The notes beneath the pieces were generated by a model that searched no databases, was not told the origin of the DNA, and saw only the letters and a list, made by a program, of their open reading frames with translations. A stretch of DNA of 64,000 nt from Gonapodya prolifera JEL478. Lineage: Eukaryota; Monoblepharomycota; Monoblepharidomycetes; Monoblepharidales; Gonapodyaceae. Each line of letters begins with the position of its first letter. The stretch's first letter is position 1. The DNA lies in the NCBI GenBank assembly GCA_001574975.1, contig KQ965812.1, forward strand, positions 44,041 to 108,040, read 5' to 3'. Both the position numbers and the translations under genes were made by a program. Below, piece after piece: positions 37,401 through 49,800 of this stretch.

Positions 37401-39457
37401 ATGGGGCCGATTCTGTGGGAGTCGACGAAGCAGCGGCTGTGCAATCTTCTGTTCAACGCGTTCAACATCGGAATGTGGGGGCTGGGTCCCATTCTCATCG
37501 TGGCGGCAACGGGCCTCATTGGCATGTGGTGCGTGCTCGCCTGGGAACTTGCTTTTGCCCTCGTTCTGCTGATTCACATCCCATCCGCGTTGGTACACAT
37601 CCGGCGACACTCCATCCCTCCTTCATTCCTGCGTCCCCATGAAGCATCGCCATATACTACCTGGTTGCGCTCCCGCACCAGTACCCCTCGCCCTCCCACC
37701 CCGCCTTCGCTGCGACATACCCCACGGCCGACCCCGCCACCTTCTCCCAACCCATCCTGTACTACGTCCACCTCCTGTACTCGTTCTACGCCGTCATATG
37801 CATTTACTTCCACTACGTCGTGGCCGTCTCGAAGGATCCAGGGTACTACTCAGCGCGGGACGTCGAGCGCTGGTGGATTCGCGCCGGTTACGCAAAGGGG
37901 TACTACGACGGCGACGTTCAGGGACTTAGGAGGGTCGACGACGTCAAGCGCGAGAGGTTTCAGGAACAAAGATCGCTCTTGGGGAGGGACGGACCGGAAA
38001 AGCCAGTGGTGGCAGACCACCCACTCCCCGACAACGTGCTACTCGAGCGCACGGGGGTCGGTGCAAACCTCCAGACCTCGTCAGTCGGTGCTAGTCTTCC
38101 CAACTCGCGACAGAGGACCCCTTCAACACACACGGGGGCCGCCTCCACCACCGACACTCCCCCACCTCCATACGACGAAACTGCCGGTCTCGTCAACGGC
38201 GAGACGGACACGCTGCCGACCGCAACCGACGAGAAGCTATCGCACGCGGTACTAGACATGGACGCGTCGTCGGTCGTCGAGCTCGTGGAGGACGAAAGAC
38301 CGCGCCTGAAAGCGATCGTCGTCCCTCCGGGTATGCGGTGGTGCAAGAAATGTGCGTTGGCTGCTCTCGCTATCGTTGCTGCTCGTACGAGATCTGACAC
38401 GCTCGCTGTGTGCTAGGCCTTCTCCCGAAACCGGTCCGCACACACCATTGCTCTGTATGCAAGCGGTATGTCTCCCTCATCCGCCTTACCGCCAACCCGT
38501 TTCATAACGAAATCTTCCCTTCCGCCCCGTATGACTCGACAATGTAGATGCGTCATGGGCATGGACCACCACGTAAGTCCCACACGAGTCCTACTTTACA
38601 AATCCTCACTCCAACACCCCTTCCCCCCCATCTTTAATCCCGAAACCTCTGCACCGCCCACGGAAAGTGCCCCTGGCTCGCCAACTGCGTCGGGCACGCC
38701 AACCACCGCCACTTCCTCCTCTTCCTCGCGCATCTCACGGTGGGCTGCCTCTACTTCGCCCTCTTCACCTGGCCCACGTTCTGGGCTACCGTCACCTACT
38801 CCACGACCGACCTCACCCTATGGCGCGGCTCCGAGCTCCTCCGAAGTCTCGTCGCCCTTGCGTGGATCCTCGCCGTGGCCATGGGAGTCGCCGTGGGAGG
38901 ATTGGCCAGTTTTCAGTGGTGGTTGGCGGTGCGTGTTTGCTCTCCTTGCCCATGAAGATGATGCTGACGCGTTATTCCCAACCCCCCACTTCGTAGTCTC
39001 ACGGCCTGACCACAATCGAGTACTACAAAATGATGGATGACCGCGCCGAATGGAAGCGGAGAGGTCTGGTAAGACTTCCCAGTCGTTCTTCTTCAACATC
39101 CACACCAGTGCCTGACCCGCGCCCTGTCTCGCTCCACAGCCCGTGCTCCCCAATGAGTTCGATCTGGGGTGGAGAGACAATCTGCGGGAGTTCTTCAACG
39201 TTGGTGGGGCGAAGTGAGTTCCCTTGTTGAGTTCGCTGAGTGTGCATTCCTCATGTTACGTCCCGCTTGCCGCTCCCCGCCTCACGCCTCACCCCCACTC
39301 AACGCAGCTCGTGGTGGTCCGTGGTGTTCCCGACCTTCGTCTCACGGAGCAGTGAGTATGATATTTGTCTAACGTTTGGAACTGCCTTCAACAACAACCT
39401 CGTTTGACAGCTGATGGATCATATTATCCTACGCGAGGAACATACATGACGCACTAG
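37401..39457 (+). CDS. DHHC palmitoyltransferase
   Basis: The first exon (MGPILWESTKQRLC) holds the first membrane segment (GMWGLGPILIVAATGLI). The second encodes AIYYLVALPHQY and another membrane span (YYVHLLYSFYAVICIYFHYV), followed by a long disordered Pro/Ser/Thr loop. The zinc-binding DHHC-CR domain is split over several short exons: RWCKK, CLLPKPVRTHHCSVCKR, CVMGMDHH, CPWLANCVGHANHRHF, giving the catalytic D-H-H-C. Two more membrane spans follow (LTVGCLYFALFTWPTF and LVALAWILAVAMGV), with the TTxE motif as LTTIEYY. The enzyme S-acylates cytosolic cysteines at Golgi, ER or plasma membrane. I end the gene at 39457 using the acceptor at 39410 (TDGSYYPTRGTY); read-through would end at 39408. 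The long loop between spans 2 and 3 is larger than usual. Confidence 0.85.
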
Positions 39458-39511
39458 CAATCCCAATAGATAAATATCTCCAAACCATTCATCAAAGTTC
39501 ACACGTCACGA

Positions 39512-40754
39512 TCACGCAGCACCGCCAACAATTTCCGGGGTCACGGATGTAACAAGCGTGTACGTCTCGGGCCCAACGCTCTTGATGAGCCCCGCTGTCG
39601 GGTACGAGAAGTGCGTCCCGATCATGAGCGTCGCCCCACCATCGGCCCACCGCTCAAACGCGGCCAGACGCGTCTTTGTGGAGAGGGTGGGGTCGCTCTC
39701 AAATTTCGGGTTGATGCGCGGTTTGGCGAGTTGGATGGGGCTGTGGAGCATGTCTGCAGTGAGGAGGACCAGGCTAGTTCAAATGGGCAACGAGAACGAA
39801 CCACTGGAAAGGGAGCTCACCTCCAGTTATGACGGCCTTGTGGCCACCTTGTTCAATGACGACCGAAACGTGTCCAGGAGTGTGCCCCGGTGTTGGCTCC
39901 AGACGAACACCAGGCACAACGACGTGATCCGGTGGAACGAAATCCACGAGTCCCGCATCGTACACCGGCTGAACCGAGTCTGCGAACACGTCGTCATTTT
40001 GCGCGGCGGAGTTCTGAAGTCGGCTGTCGAACTCTTGTCGCACGAAAAGGTAGCGTGCGTTGGAGAACGTGGGAACCCAGCGACGGTCGACAAAGCTGGT
40101 GTTCCATCCTGCAATGCGGAGTTGATGAAAGGTGCAGGAGGTTTTCGTAGGAGATTGAGAGTGGGAACGCACCAACGTGGTCCGAATGCATATGTGTGCA
40201 GACGACGTAATCCACACTTGATGGTGGGTACCTGAGATGATTGTTCGCGTTGACTTGCGCTGAAGCAGCAAAATTTCGAGTAATAGTTACCCTGCTTTCT
40301 CCAATCGTTTCAGAAAGTCGGTCGAGAGGCCCGACCATTCCACCTCTTCCCGCTTCTTATCTGCGACGAAGATAAATTGAGTCACAACCCTGATCTGAAC
40401 CGCCACCTGACAGTGCATTACGTGAAGCGTGGGCTCACCGTTCCCAACGCATGTATCAACGACAATCCGCGTGTTCCCCGTGTCCACGACAAACGCTTGA
40501 ATCTGCGATCGCACATAATCGGCTTCGCTCCCGAGACGGAGCCCATCAACGCATCAGCTTGCCTTCCAATTCAGCTTTCCTTCGTGTGTTACGAAGCCGT
40601 TTTCGTCCAGCCACTTATGGCCCCCGGCCAGGGTGCGAACATCGGCGGGACTGATGGCGTCCGCGAAGAAATAGGACGGATCCGATACGAGATGAAGCTC
40701 TGGAATAGACGTCACGATAATGTTGGTCCCGATTTTCCACCTGAGAGTGTCCAT
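39512..40754 (-). CDS. Metallo-beta-lactamase-fold hydrolase
   Basis: The ATG at 40754 opens MDTLRWKIGTNIIVTSIPEL. Exons then encode IQAFVVDTGNTRIVVDTCVGN, LKRLEKAG, and the metal-binding signature VVCTHMHSDHVG (HxHxDH). After an intron come LEPTPGHTPGHVSVVI (the third metal His) and a late block THFSYPTAG containing the last His, ending at 39512. The spacing resembles MBL-fold enzymes of the lactonase/AHL-lactonase-like group. Its substrate cannot be named from sequence. No signal peptide is seen, so it is probably cytosolic. Its 3' end lies 54 bp from the converging DHHC gene. Confidence 0.85.
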
Positions 40755-41055
40755 CAGTGTCTAATTGCAAGTTCCAAAATAACTCGGTCGGTCGGTCGGG
40801 GCACGGTCGGTGGTTGACACCTTGCGGCGAAAGGATTTGCAACAGGCCAAAGGGGCAAGCAAATCAAATTCAAAACTTGATGATGGTACGAAACCGATTA
40901 TGCAATTCATCTACTTATTCTAGGATGATCTGGTTGAAGAGGCATGTGCGATCCATCACAGCAATAAGAACCAAGAACTTCGAAACAGAGAGAAATAAAA
41001 TATAAATGTGTCCGCGACGGCGACGCGATTCAATTGCTCACAGTGCGACGAACAT

Positions 41056-41830
41056 TTAAACGAGTATTGATTTGGCAGGAACGTCCCGATATGTGCCCAC
41101 ACCAGGTGCATCAGACTCTGATTCTGCGTCAGAATCGCTAGTGTTCAAATGCAACGTCGGGCTTTGTTGGTTGGCGAATAGCATAGATGGGGATCTGATT
41201 CGAGCGTCAGAGGCACTACTAGCACTTGTATTGGCCACCGCTTTGCCTTTGCGACACGTAGGAGTCGAATCGGGCCAGAATCTTGCCGGCTTTGACGAAG
41301 AGTGCGACGCCGACTTCTGACGAGGGAAGGTGAGCACCTGTTCGCTTCATCCACCTGAAATAACCTGTATCTAATTTGTGTGAGGCCTCTTCGCTCGCGA
41401 GAAGCCGGATCCAGTCACATCGTCGTCAACTTGAAGGTGTCTTGGCAATACTTCGAACATCGCTCAACTCCGCCAGTCCTGTTACCCGCCAAACAAGCAG
41501 TCCGCACAAAGCATCAGTGATACGATATTGTATGGCAATCTTGTACCTCGACGCTTGGACGTCGGTTGTGGTGTTTACAACGGCGGTGGCAGCAGCAACA
41601 ACATCGTGGACAACAATACGGAAACGAGATGCGTCGCTCCCTGAGCTTGGTCCGATGGGAGCACCACGTTCATGCAGATGGGCGGTGGTGGCCGCGCGTG
41701 AGTGGGCTCCACTGACCTGTGTGTGCGTTGCTAGCGAACGAGGGCGGGCCGCGCAACACAGGTGGCATTCAGGATCCCTCCGTCGGCGGGGTCAAACTCG
41801 CCGGCGGGACAAGCCGTGAAGATGTGGTTT
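41056..41830 (-). CDS. Possible multi-exon gene, unknown
   Basis: On the minus strand, protein-like blocks in successive frames suggest exons: HIFTACPAGEFDPADGGI and LNATCVARP (about 41830-41730), then SRFRIVVHDVVAAATAVV continuing to ITDALCGLLVWRVTGLAELS (about 41640-41470), then a Ser/Asp-rich tail SDSDAESESDAPGVGTY to 41056. I recognise no family and could not place all splice sites. The blocks could equally belong to a decayed gene. The low score reflects that. Confidence 0.3.
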
Positions 41831-42012
41831 CGCATGCGCTGATACGTGCTGACGGGTAGGCCGTGCGAGCCGTCTGTCCTCGGACAATCGACTTGTCACA
41901 CAGGAGAATGTTGCTGAACGCTCGGCGTATGACTGGTAGGGCTTGACGAGCTGACCCGTCTGGCTGACGGGGTTCTTGTCTTCAATATTCGGGCGGGGTT
42001 CAGGTGGAGCGT

Positions 42013-42335
42013 GATCTTTCTGGCAACGGATGGAAACGCAGGCAAGAGAAGTGTGCCTCTTTTCGTAAGAACGGGTTCACCATTTTCGTCGTATTCAGGC
42101 CAACTATCTACATCGAGGGCGGCGGTAGCCGTGTACTGGTGGGGAGGACGGGAGGCATTGGGAGGATCTTAGGGGACTTCGGACTCTGTGAGGAGAGGGT
42201 AGTTCGAGAAGGTAGAGTAGATATGGGACACTCGGCGGACGACCTCCTCGTGGATATGTCCTGGAAACACCCAAATAGTGGGTGGCTAATATTCCGCCAT
42301 AGCCTTTTGATTACACATGTGGCTTCTCGCAGAAA
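42013..42335. repeat. Dispersed repeat, copy 1
   Basis: Two segments, about 42013-42067 and 42272-42330, match 51500-51556 and 51573-51640. The central 32 bp (starting caaatagtgggtggctaata at 42272) is identical in both. A roughly 200-bp stretch present here between the two segments is missing in the other copy. In minus-strand translation both copies give an EAT...LWRNISHPLF peptide, so the repeat may derive from a coding sequence. Confidence 0.65.
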
Positions 42336-43034
42336 ACGGAGTTTCTGATACCTCTCGAAATTCATATCATTCTCGTCATTGCCGAAGTGTCTGGCAGTTG
42401 GATGGCTTGGAGGTGGACTTGGAAGGACTTCGGAAGAGGATATATAGCTGGAGTTATTATCGAAGCTTGGTTTACTTGGGCAGCGAGAGTAGCTACAGTA
42501 TTTAATTGATGCCCGTGAGTGTGTCCGGAACCACCCAAATCGATTGTGGACGGATTGCCTGTCGCTATTTGATACACATGTGGTTTCTAGTGTAGTTCGT
42601 GGTGTCGGACTTTTTAAGTGCTCGAAGGGAGGATGTCTGGAAAGGAAGGGAAACGAAGCTTGCAACTCAAGCAACCCAGTTGATGCAATACAAGTCAGTT
42701 GATGATGAGTTTATATGTCGTGGTAAACCCTCACGCTGTGCCCCTTGTAATGAACTTGTCTGGTTCAATGTGAATGCCCTCCACTGGTGAGATGAGTACT
42801 GCGGTCCACTGTGACGTGTCACCTGCAAGATCGCAGTTGCTCCGCGCGCACTCACCCATGCGATCTGCAGTTGCGATTGCGCTGCCCGCGGGTCGCAGTC
42901 TTGCCCATCTGTCATCTGCTGCTCATCTCGGATGCAAGTGTGGCACAACCGCCGTGGCCACGAAGCACCTCCCAACTGTTCCACATTCGCCCGTCTCGCC
43001 CAACTTAAAAGCCAATCGACCAGCTCAGCGGGCA

Positions 43035-46000
43035 ATGGCAACTCTCGTACAATCGGGCGGCAGCTCGACTCTGACAGCGGTCGAATCGCGTGCCCCCGCG
43101 CTCTCGTGGCGTGTGACTCCAGAGGAGCTGGAGCAGTACGACCGGCAGTTCTCGCAGGGATCTTCCACGCTGTTCTTCCGGGAGGCGAAGCTCGAAATTT
43201 GTATCGGTGAGTCAACGATACGTGCGATTCGAGCGATTCACTGGCTTGTTGATCACTTTCGTTGATATGCCATTTTCATTCACCGTCGTGTTCACAACAA
43301 CAGATATTTCTGGCTCCACCGCTGGTCTCTGTCTCACGGTAGAGCAAAAGGCCGCGACGGCGCTCGCTGCGGGCAATCCCGACGCACATGTGATACCTTG
43401 GCACAGTTCTGTCATGCCGCGGCTGGGCATCTCCCAAGTCGGTTCGTTGCGGTCTCAGGGTGGTACATCACCTGAGTATCTACTCGAAGGAGGTGCGAGC
43501 TTGGAGCACATCAAGGAATCGAGTGAGTTTGAGAACCCCCACATTATGGAACACCCATTCACTGACCACCGCGATCCATAAGATGTTTGGGCCCTGTTTA
43601 CGGATGGCGAAATATCGGGAAGAGATGTCACACGGCTTGCCACGTTGACTTCTACACAAAACGTTGGCCATATCCCAGTGGTAGTTGTCGTGTTCGGACA
43701 CCAACGTGGCACTCCGTCACAGACAAACATTTCCGTTGGGATCTCGCTTTTTGCTGGTGCGTTTGATCCCCGCCCCCGCTTTGCCTGTGGTGTTTAACGT
43801 TCGCATTTACAATACTCAACCTAAAAAGCATGCGAGCACGTTCTCTTTCTCTACCAAGTCGTCGAACAAACACTTTCTGACCCATATATCCTCCAAAGCA
43901 AGGGCTGCTTCGCATCTCTCGGAAACGTCGCCGATCTCAGCCCAACCACTCCTTGGTCCGACCTTCCGCGCATCCCGTGGGCGGAACTGTCGTCCATCCA
44001 AATCCCGCGCACCCACCAGGCCATGCCAGGCGTAACACGACTCTCCCCGACCCTCCTCGTTCGCCTTCCTACCCTCTTAAACGCTCGCCTTCCGGACGAC
44101 GAACTGCTCTCCATCATCAACGACGACGAAACCCTCCGCAACCTCGTGCTCCTCTGCACCACTCGCGGACTTGGTGCGCAGCTCCGCTCGTGGCTCACCT
44201 CGCGCCTCAGGGACCCAGGCGAGGCTGTAAGACACGAGGACGTTGCTGGAGCTGCTGGGGCCATGCAGAGACTCATGGCGGTGAGGGAGGCGAACGCACC
44301 GGTGGAGGAGCTGCTGAGACACCAGGCTGCACTTCGGGAGGCCCACGCGGCGAACGAGAGGCATTTCAGGAGCGGGTTCGATGCAGTACGGTCGAGGGAA
44401 TCGGAATTTAGACAGTTTAATGCTGCCATCAATGCTGCGGTGGGGTTGCTGGGCGCGACGGAGAGGGCGGGGTATTCGGCGGAAGTATTGGGAACAAGGC
44501 TTTCAAATCGGGCGATGCGGGCACAAAAGGTGAGAGGTACTCAATCAAACTGAATGATAGTTCCACTGGCTGACTTGATACGTTTAGGTTTCTGAAGCAG
44601 ACACGACGGAGCATCTCACCAAGATCGTAGAAGGTGATCCGACTGACCCCAAGTCTGCATTCCGAGGAGAATGTACTGTGTGCTGCGAGACCGGTGCTGT
44701 GGTGAGTGGTGATGGGCAATGTCTTTGCTCCTTTATTGATTCCTCACCTTGTTTTGAAACATCAGCTCTCACTCACGATGAAACGCGTGGTTTCGGACAG
44801 TGAGTCGCCCGAGATCAACACCGGAGATTTTGCTCTCGATTTCCCTCTGGCTGTGGGAGCACAGGTGAGAATACAGATATCTTACCAATGTGGACTCGAG
44901 ACTAACAGCACAACAGCCCCACAACGACATCATCGCCTCGCAAGTGGTGTGTTCGAGCTGTGCTGACTATATAGTGAGAGAGTACGGTCGAACTTTGGTG
45001 GGTTCATCACGTTTTGTCGAGGAAAAAGTGGCACCTGTCGTCTAAATCTTGTTTTGGTTTTTGCACAGTTCCGAGAAGACGCGACGATCTCCATTCCCCT
45101 TGTTTCCATCAAGTGTGTCATCATTCTTCTTTTGTGTTCTCGTACATGCCATTATCTGAAATCATGTCTTCCTACCACAGGGAAAAAGACAACAAGGACA
45201 TTATTGACACAAGACTTGCTCTCGCCCTCACAAACGGCCTCAAGACTGGAAATGCATTCCAAGTTATGGTCTCTGTCCTCGACAGCACTCTTGCGAATAA
45301 GCCATGGGCTCAGGTCCACCCTGGCTCAGATGACGACGAAGCAAAGGTCCGCCGTGGCGCCTTGGAATGGTTCAAGAACGATCTTATCACGAACATGCGT
45401 ACCCGGAACAACTTTCAGGAGACGGGTGAATGGACGACTCTTCCAAAGGCTGTGCAGTGGGCGGTTGAAGATGCTGTGAATGGTGGCTATCGGGCGTGGC
45501 TTTACCGATACCCAGCCGAAGGCTTCTCAGTTCTGTTGAGAATTGCAAAGGATCCAAGCTTTGGGATCACTTTGCCACTGGATGGAGGACTGGGATTCGT
45601 GCATAAAAGGTTGATGCTGGCCATCACTGACTGGTGAGTGCTTTGTTGGTTGTATCATTTGACTCATTTCCTAATTGGATCACATGTAGGTACATGAGGG
45701 AAACACTGAAGGGAAAAGATCAACAGCAGAGTGTTCGCGAGAACCTCTGGAAGGCTTTGTACGGGGAACTCCGCTACGGCAAGCCAGTGGAGGGTTTCGG
45801 ACGGATAGTTGGGTCATTTTCGGAACTGGGCTTCGACAAAACTTACGAAGCCAAGTACTACAACCGTCTTCTTGCCGAATCATACAACTTGGGTCAAGTC
45901 GGCAATGTTGGCGCCACCTCTTTCCCCTACCCCAGCGCAACCTCACTGTTTCTTCGTCGGCTCCTCGAAATCAACCGACACGATTCGATCACGAATGCAA

Positions 46001-46728
46001 TTCAATCGGTTCGAACTAATGATACTGAGTGCGTCAATGCTCTTGATTTCCCCAATACAGTTACGCGAGAAGCAGCCTTGGCGGTGATTGAGGAGATGTT
46101 CTTCCACCTGGAGGAGGGCGTTGGGGAGGGAATTACCGTGAATACACGAACAACTCACATTTCTCATGAGTCACTCTTCGCCACTCCCTATGGGCCTTCG
46201 GTGCTGGCATGTGACTGTTGCAAGGAGAAGTTCGCAGCATCTGGAATGCGCGGCACTGCAACTGAGCTGGCCGCCGCACTTCGGCTTGGAAGAGGAAATC
46301 ACTTTCGTCAAGTTTACGGCACAACTGGAGAGTCTGGACTACCGGTGAAGATTGTTGAGACCAATGGGAGACTTTTACCTCCCGCTGGCTGCTGGAACGG
46401 AGCGCGAGTGATCACGAGGTTGTGGTCCACGCTTTCTGTGGAAAATCGCGCCGCTTACTTGAATGGAACCAGTGATGTGGAAACGTTTGTGGAGGATGTT
46501 GTGAGATACATCGTGACGGAAGATCAGCGGGGCAACATCTACTCTACTCAGCTGAGGTCGAATGCCCGGCAACAATTCCAATCGTTCCTGGAGAAAGTCC
46601 GTGCGCTCGGTTTCGAGAATGTAGGCGACCATTTCTCTTTGCCGTGGAAGCTTGGGATGGAACTCGGCAAGTCCCTGGTGGAGATTAAGAAGGATATTGA
46701 GGAGGGGGTGCAATGGACTCTTCCATAA
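43035..46728 (+). CDS. VWA-domain protein with Cys-rich segment, unknown function
   Basis: The ATG at 43035 opens MATLVQSGGSSTLTAVESR. The second exon begins DISGSTAGLCLTVEQK, a VWA MIDAS (DxSxS); the matching late MIDAS strand is VWALFTDGEISG, followed by VGHIPVVVVVFG. A helical region follows (SPTLLVRLPTLLNARLPDDELL to LLGATERAGYSAEVLG). Then comes a possible zinc-binding piece, GECTVCCETGAV, with its second half IIASQVVCSSCADYI two exons later. The C-terminal 500 residues, ending at 46728, are helical and contain VLACDCCKEKF. I do not recognise a family for the whole; multi-domain VWA proteins of unknown function occur in fungi. Joining the N-terminal and C-terminal parts (junction near 45110-45180) is inferred from continuous coding and phase, so two genes remain possible. 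Confidence 0.65.
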
Positions 46729-46813
46729 CTTGATTTTTTTTTTTTTTCCTTCGTTACATTCAACATCGGGGAAGATTTTCAAATGTGTAGTTGGGACTCT
46801 CGACATGCCTTAA

Positions 46814-49800
46814 TTAATCATTGGGAAAATGTCTAGCCACTTCTATTCCAATATCAATGTCCTCCAACGCAACAGCTTTTACAATTAGCCGCGCGAGAGA
46901 GAGGGTTTCAAGAGGGGCGTCGCCACTATTGAACTTGATCGTTCGGCGGGGATATTTTTCGTCACCCTCACGTCGATATCGTTTCCCATAAACGACAACA
47001 TCACGAAATATTGAGGCGTCCCTGCAAAGGGTACGCAGCAAAGCGTCCTCGCCACTGACATCCTGTGACACCAGAGTGTCTCCGAAAATATCATCGTCAT
47101 CGCCAGTGCTATAGAAGTCAAGGTTTCGGTACCAAAGATCACCGTTTTTGGAAGAAATATCTTGAAAGTAATTTTCCAGTCCTTGAGTAACCCGTAGAAG
47201 GCTGAAAACTGCTTTCGCTCCCTCGAAGTAGACATGTGCCTCTCCTGTTCCATCTTCAACCACCGCCCTCGCTTCAGAAGTGAAACGCCCGCGACCAGAT
47301 CCACAAGAGTTGATGCACCGCCGGTCACGAAATGCCATGCCACAGACTTCGCATGCGAACCGAAACGAAACCTCTGCAAGCGCAATGATACGGCATTCTA
47401 TACGAACGTATGTTCGAAGGTTCATGGTATCAACCTCCAAAAGCTCACAGAGGTAGTATGCTGGAAGAGAAGCCAAGTATGCGAAGGGAATCTCGCCCAG
47501 TTGACCGTTCCACGATGATAGAGGCCCTGACGTTGCTTTAGACTGCCCACATACTTCTACCGACGTGCAAGAGAGACTGACACAGTAGACTGATCTGCCC
47601 CCTTTGGATGCTTTCCTCGCGCTCTGCCAAATGCGAACAATAGATCCTCGCAAAAGTCCCAGAGGCCACGCAGTCACTCCAATATCCCAATAAAAATCTA
47701 AAACGTCGAGCCCGCGCAAATCTCGGATCCTGAGATACAGAACTCTTCCGGCCTTTCCCGTACCCACCCCGTAATTTCGGAACACGTCGGCAGCGCTGTG
47801 ACGCACCTTGTGACTAGCGTAACTAAGCCACGACATCCCGCTACTCTCTCCGTCTCGAAACTCCTTCGCGACGACCACGCCTTGGAACGAAACGAGTCGT
47901 TCGAGATAGCCGTGTGGCGCGAACTTTCCGGAATTTGCATCCCCCGAATTGAGTATATCCTGTATCGATGTCAGTTCTGCAGCGTGGGAGGGATATGTAA
48001 CGTGCAGCATTGGGAAGGTTGGGGACAAAGATGATTGCCATTGCAGATTAAATGTCACATGTCCAAGAAGGTCCAAAACGACACCCCGTTCCGTACCAAG
48101 TGTGCTCGTAGGAACACTGGTGCTTGGTTCCACGCACAGGTTCGCATCTTCTATAGTCATCTCATGATCTTGCGTCAGAAGGGACACGGCATCGTCGGAA
48201 TCATGTGATTCAAGTTGGAGCTGCTCTCCGCTTTCATCGGAGTGCAATGTTGCAAACCCCGATTTGGATAGTATGTCCAGGTTGAAAAGCTCTTCTGCAT
48301 CTGCAATAATTTCTCCCGGAACTCCTGGAACCTCACGCATCGTTACCCCTCGAAAACGATAGCATCGACCCACTTCGATGAAGGCCATGTATTTCGCAGC
48401 CTCGCCCGCAAAAAAGACATGCGCCAAGTTTCCAGTGACATCGGCAGTTTCGCCAGGCGTCGCTCCTTCGATGTCATCAAAGCTGACAACGCCTTCACAC
48501 TGCGCCCTGTATTCGACAGAGTTTTCGGTAACATCAAAAAGCTTGGGCAGTGATATGTGCGTGATCTTAATTAGAAGTGAAACTCCTCGGCGTGGTTGAG
48601 CAGGCTCTTCCATAATCGTAGAAGCACTCTCAGCGGCCAAGACTTCTGTGGGGTCTGCGCTTCCTTCCCGAGGTTCAACCTCCTTTGTTTGCAGAGAATC
48701 TACCGTGACCAGACAAACAATATCCTCTTGACTGCATTGGATCCATACCACGGAACCGCCAGGTTCGACGCGCTCCACCACGACTTCCCACCGTTCAATC
48801 ATCCAGATACCACCTCTTGCTCGCGGATCGAAAAATCCGGATAAAGGACTCATTGGAGCTCGATCGATAATTAAAGGGATAGTCCCTGTGCCGTCAATGA
48901 GAACAAAATGCGCCTTTGTAGATACGTCCAGACGCCCCACGATAACCGCTCGATCCATGTTTAAGTCAGATGGGCGAAAACTTTTAACACCATAGTCTTC
49001 TCCCAAAGACGCTTCTGTAACAAGTTGATGCCTCAAAACCGCCGATATCGTTGGCATACGACGGAGCTCGAAACCGATACGCACTGCTGTACACTTTGAA
49101 TGGTCAAGAAAGCTTGCGAACGCGTCCGGAGCGGGTGCATGAGTACCACCGTGAGGGGCCCACCGTTTGGCGAGCGCGACAAGAAGACCGTCGAATGGCG
49201 GGTCCGATGACCCGAAGAGGTCTGATCGCGACAGATATCGAGTGAGACCTTTGCGACGGAGATCGCAGTGCAAGACGTGAAAATGCACGACATCCAAAGG
49301 GGATGCAATCTGCGCCATTGATACTAAAACGGGGTACTGGATCTGGTTGGTCGTTGGGACAGGGACTCGTGGACCCAGACCGGCAAGGGCTTTAACTTCG
49401 ACTGTGGACCGCACACACGCAACGAGTATGGCTTTACCCTCCACGGTGCGAGTCAGGTGAACGTTGCGGCATTCCAACAAGCATCCGCGCGCAAGGTCAA
49501 GAGGCGGCAGGATCTGCTGGTGAAAATGGAGTTCGAGTTCGTCGTCCAAAATCAGAAGACGGCCCGTGAGAAGATTGGACGGCAGCTGAGAGACTGTCCC
49601 GGTGTATGAAATAAGAAATGTTGTAGAGTCACTTATAGCTCCGGCGACTTCGAGTTTCCGACCAAACTGCTCCAAAAGTTCGTGTCCACGAACCATCCTA
49701 GACGATGGCACGGCGGCGCCACCACCACCTTCTGCCTCTCTTCGCTCGCTATTCTCCGGCGAAACCACCGTCCATACCCTACTCTTCCCGTCCACAAACG

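Noticed and set aside
37145-37525. Minus-strand frame over the DHHC start
   Set aside because: Antisense to the clearly coding first membrane segment of the palmitoyltransferase.
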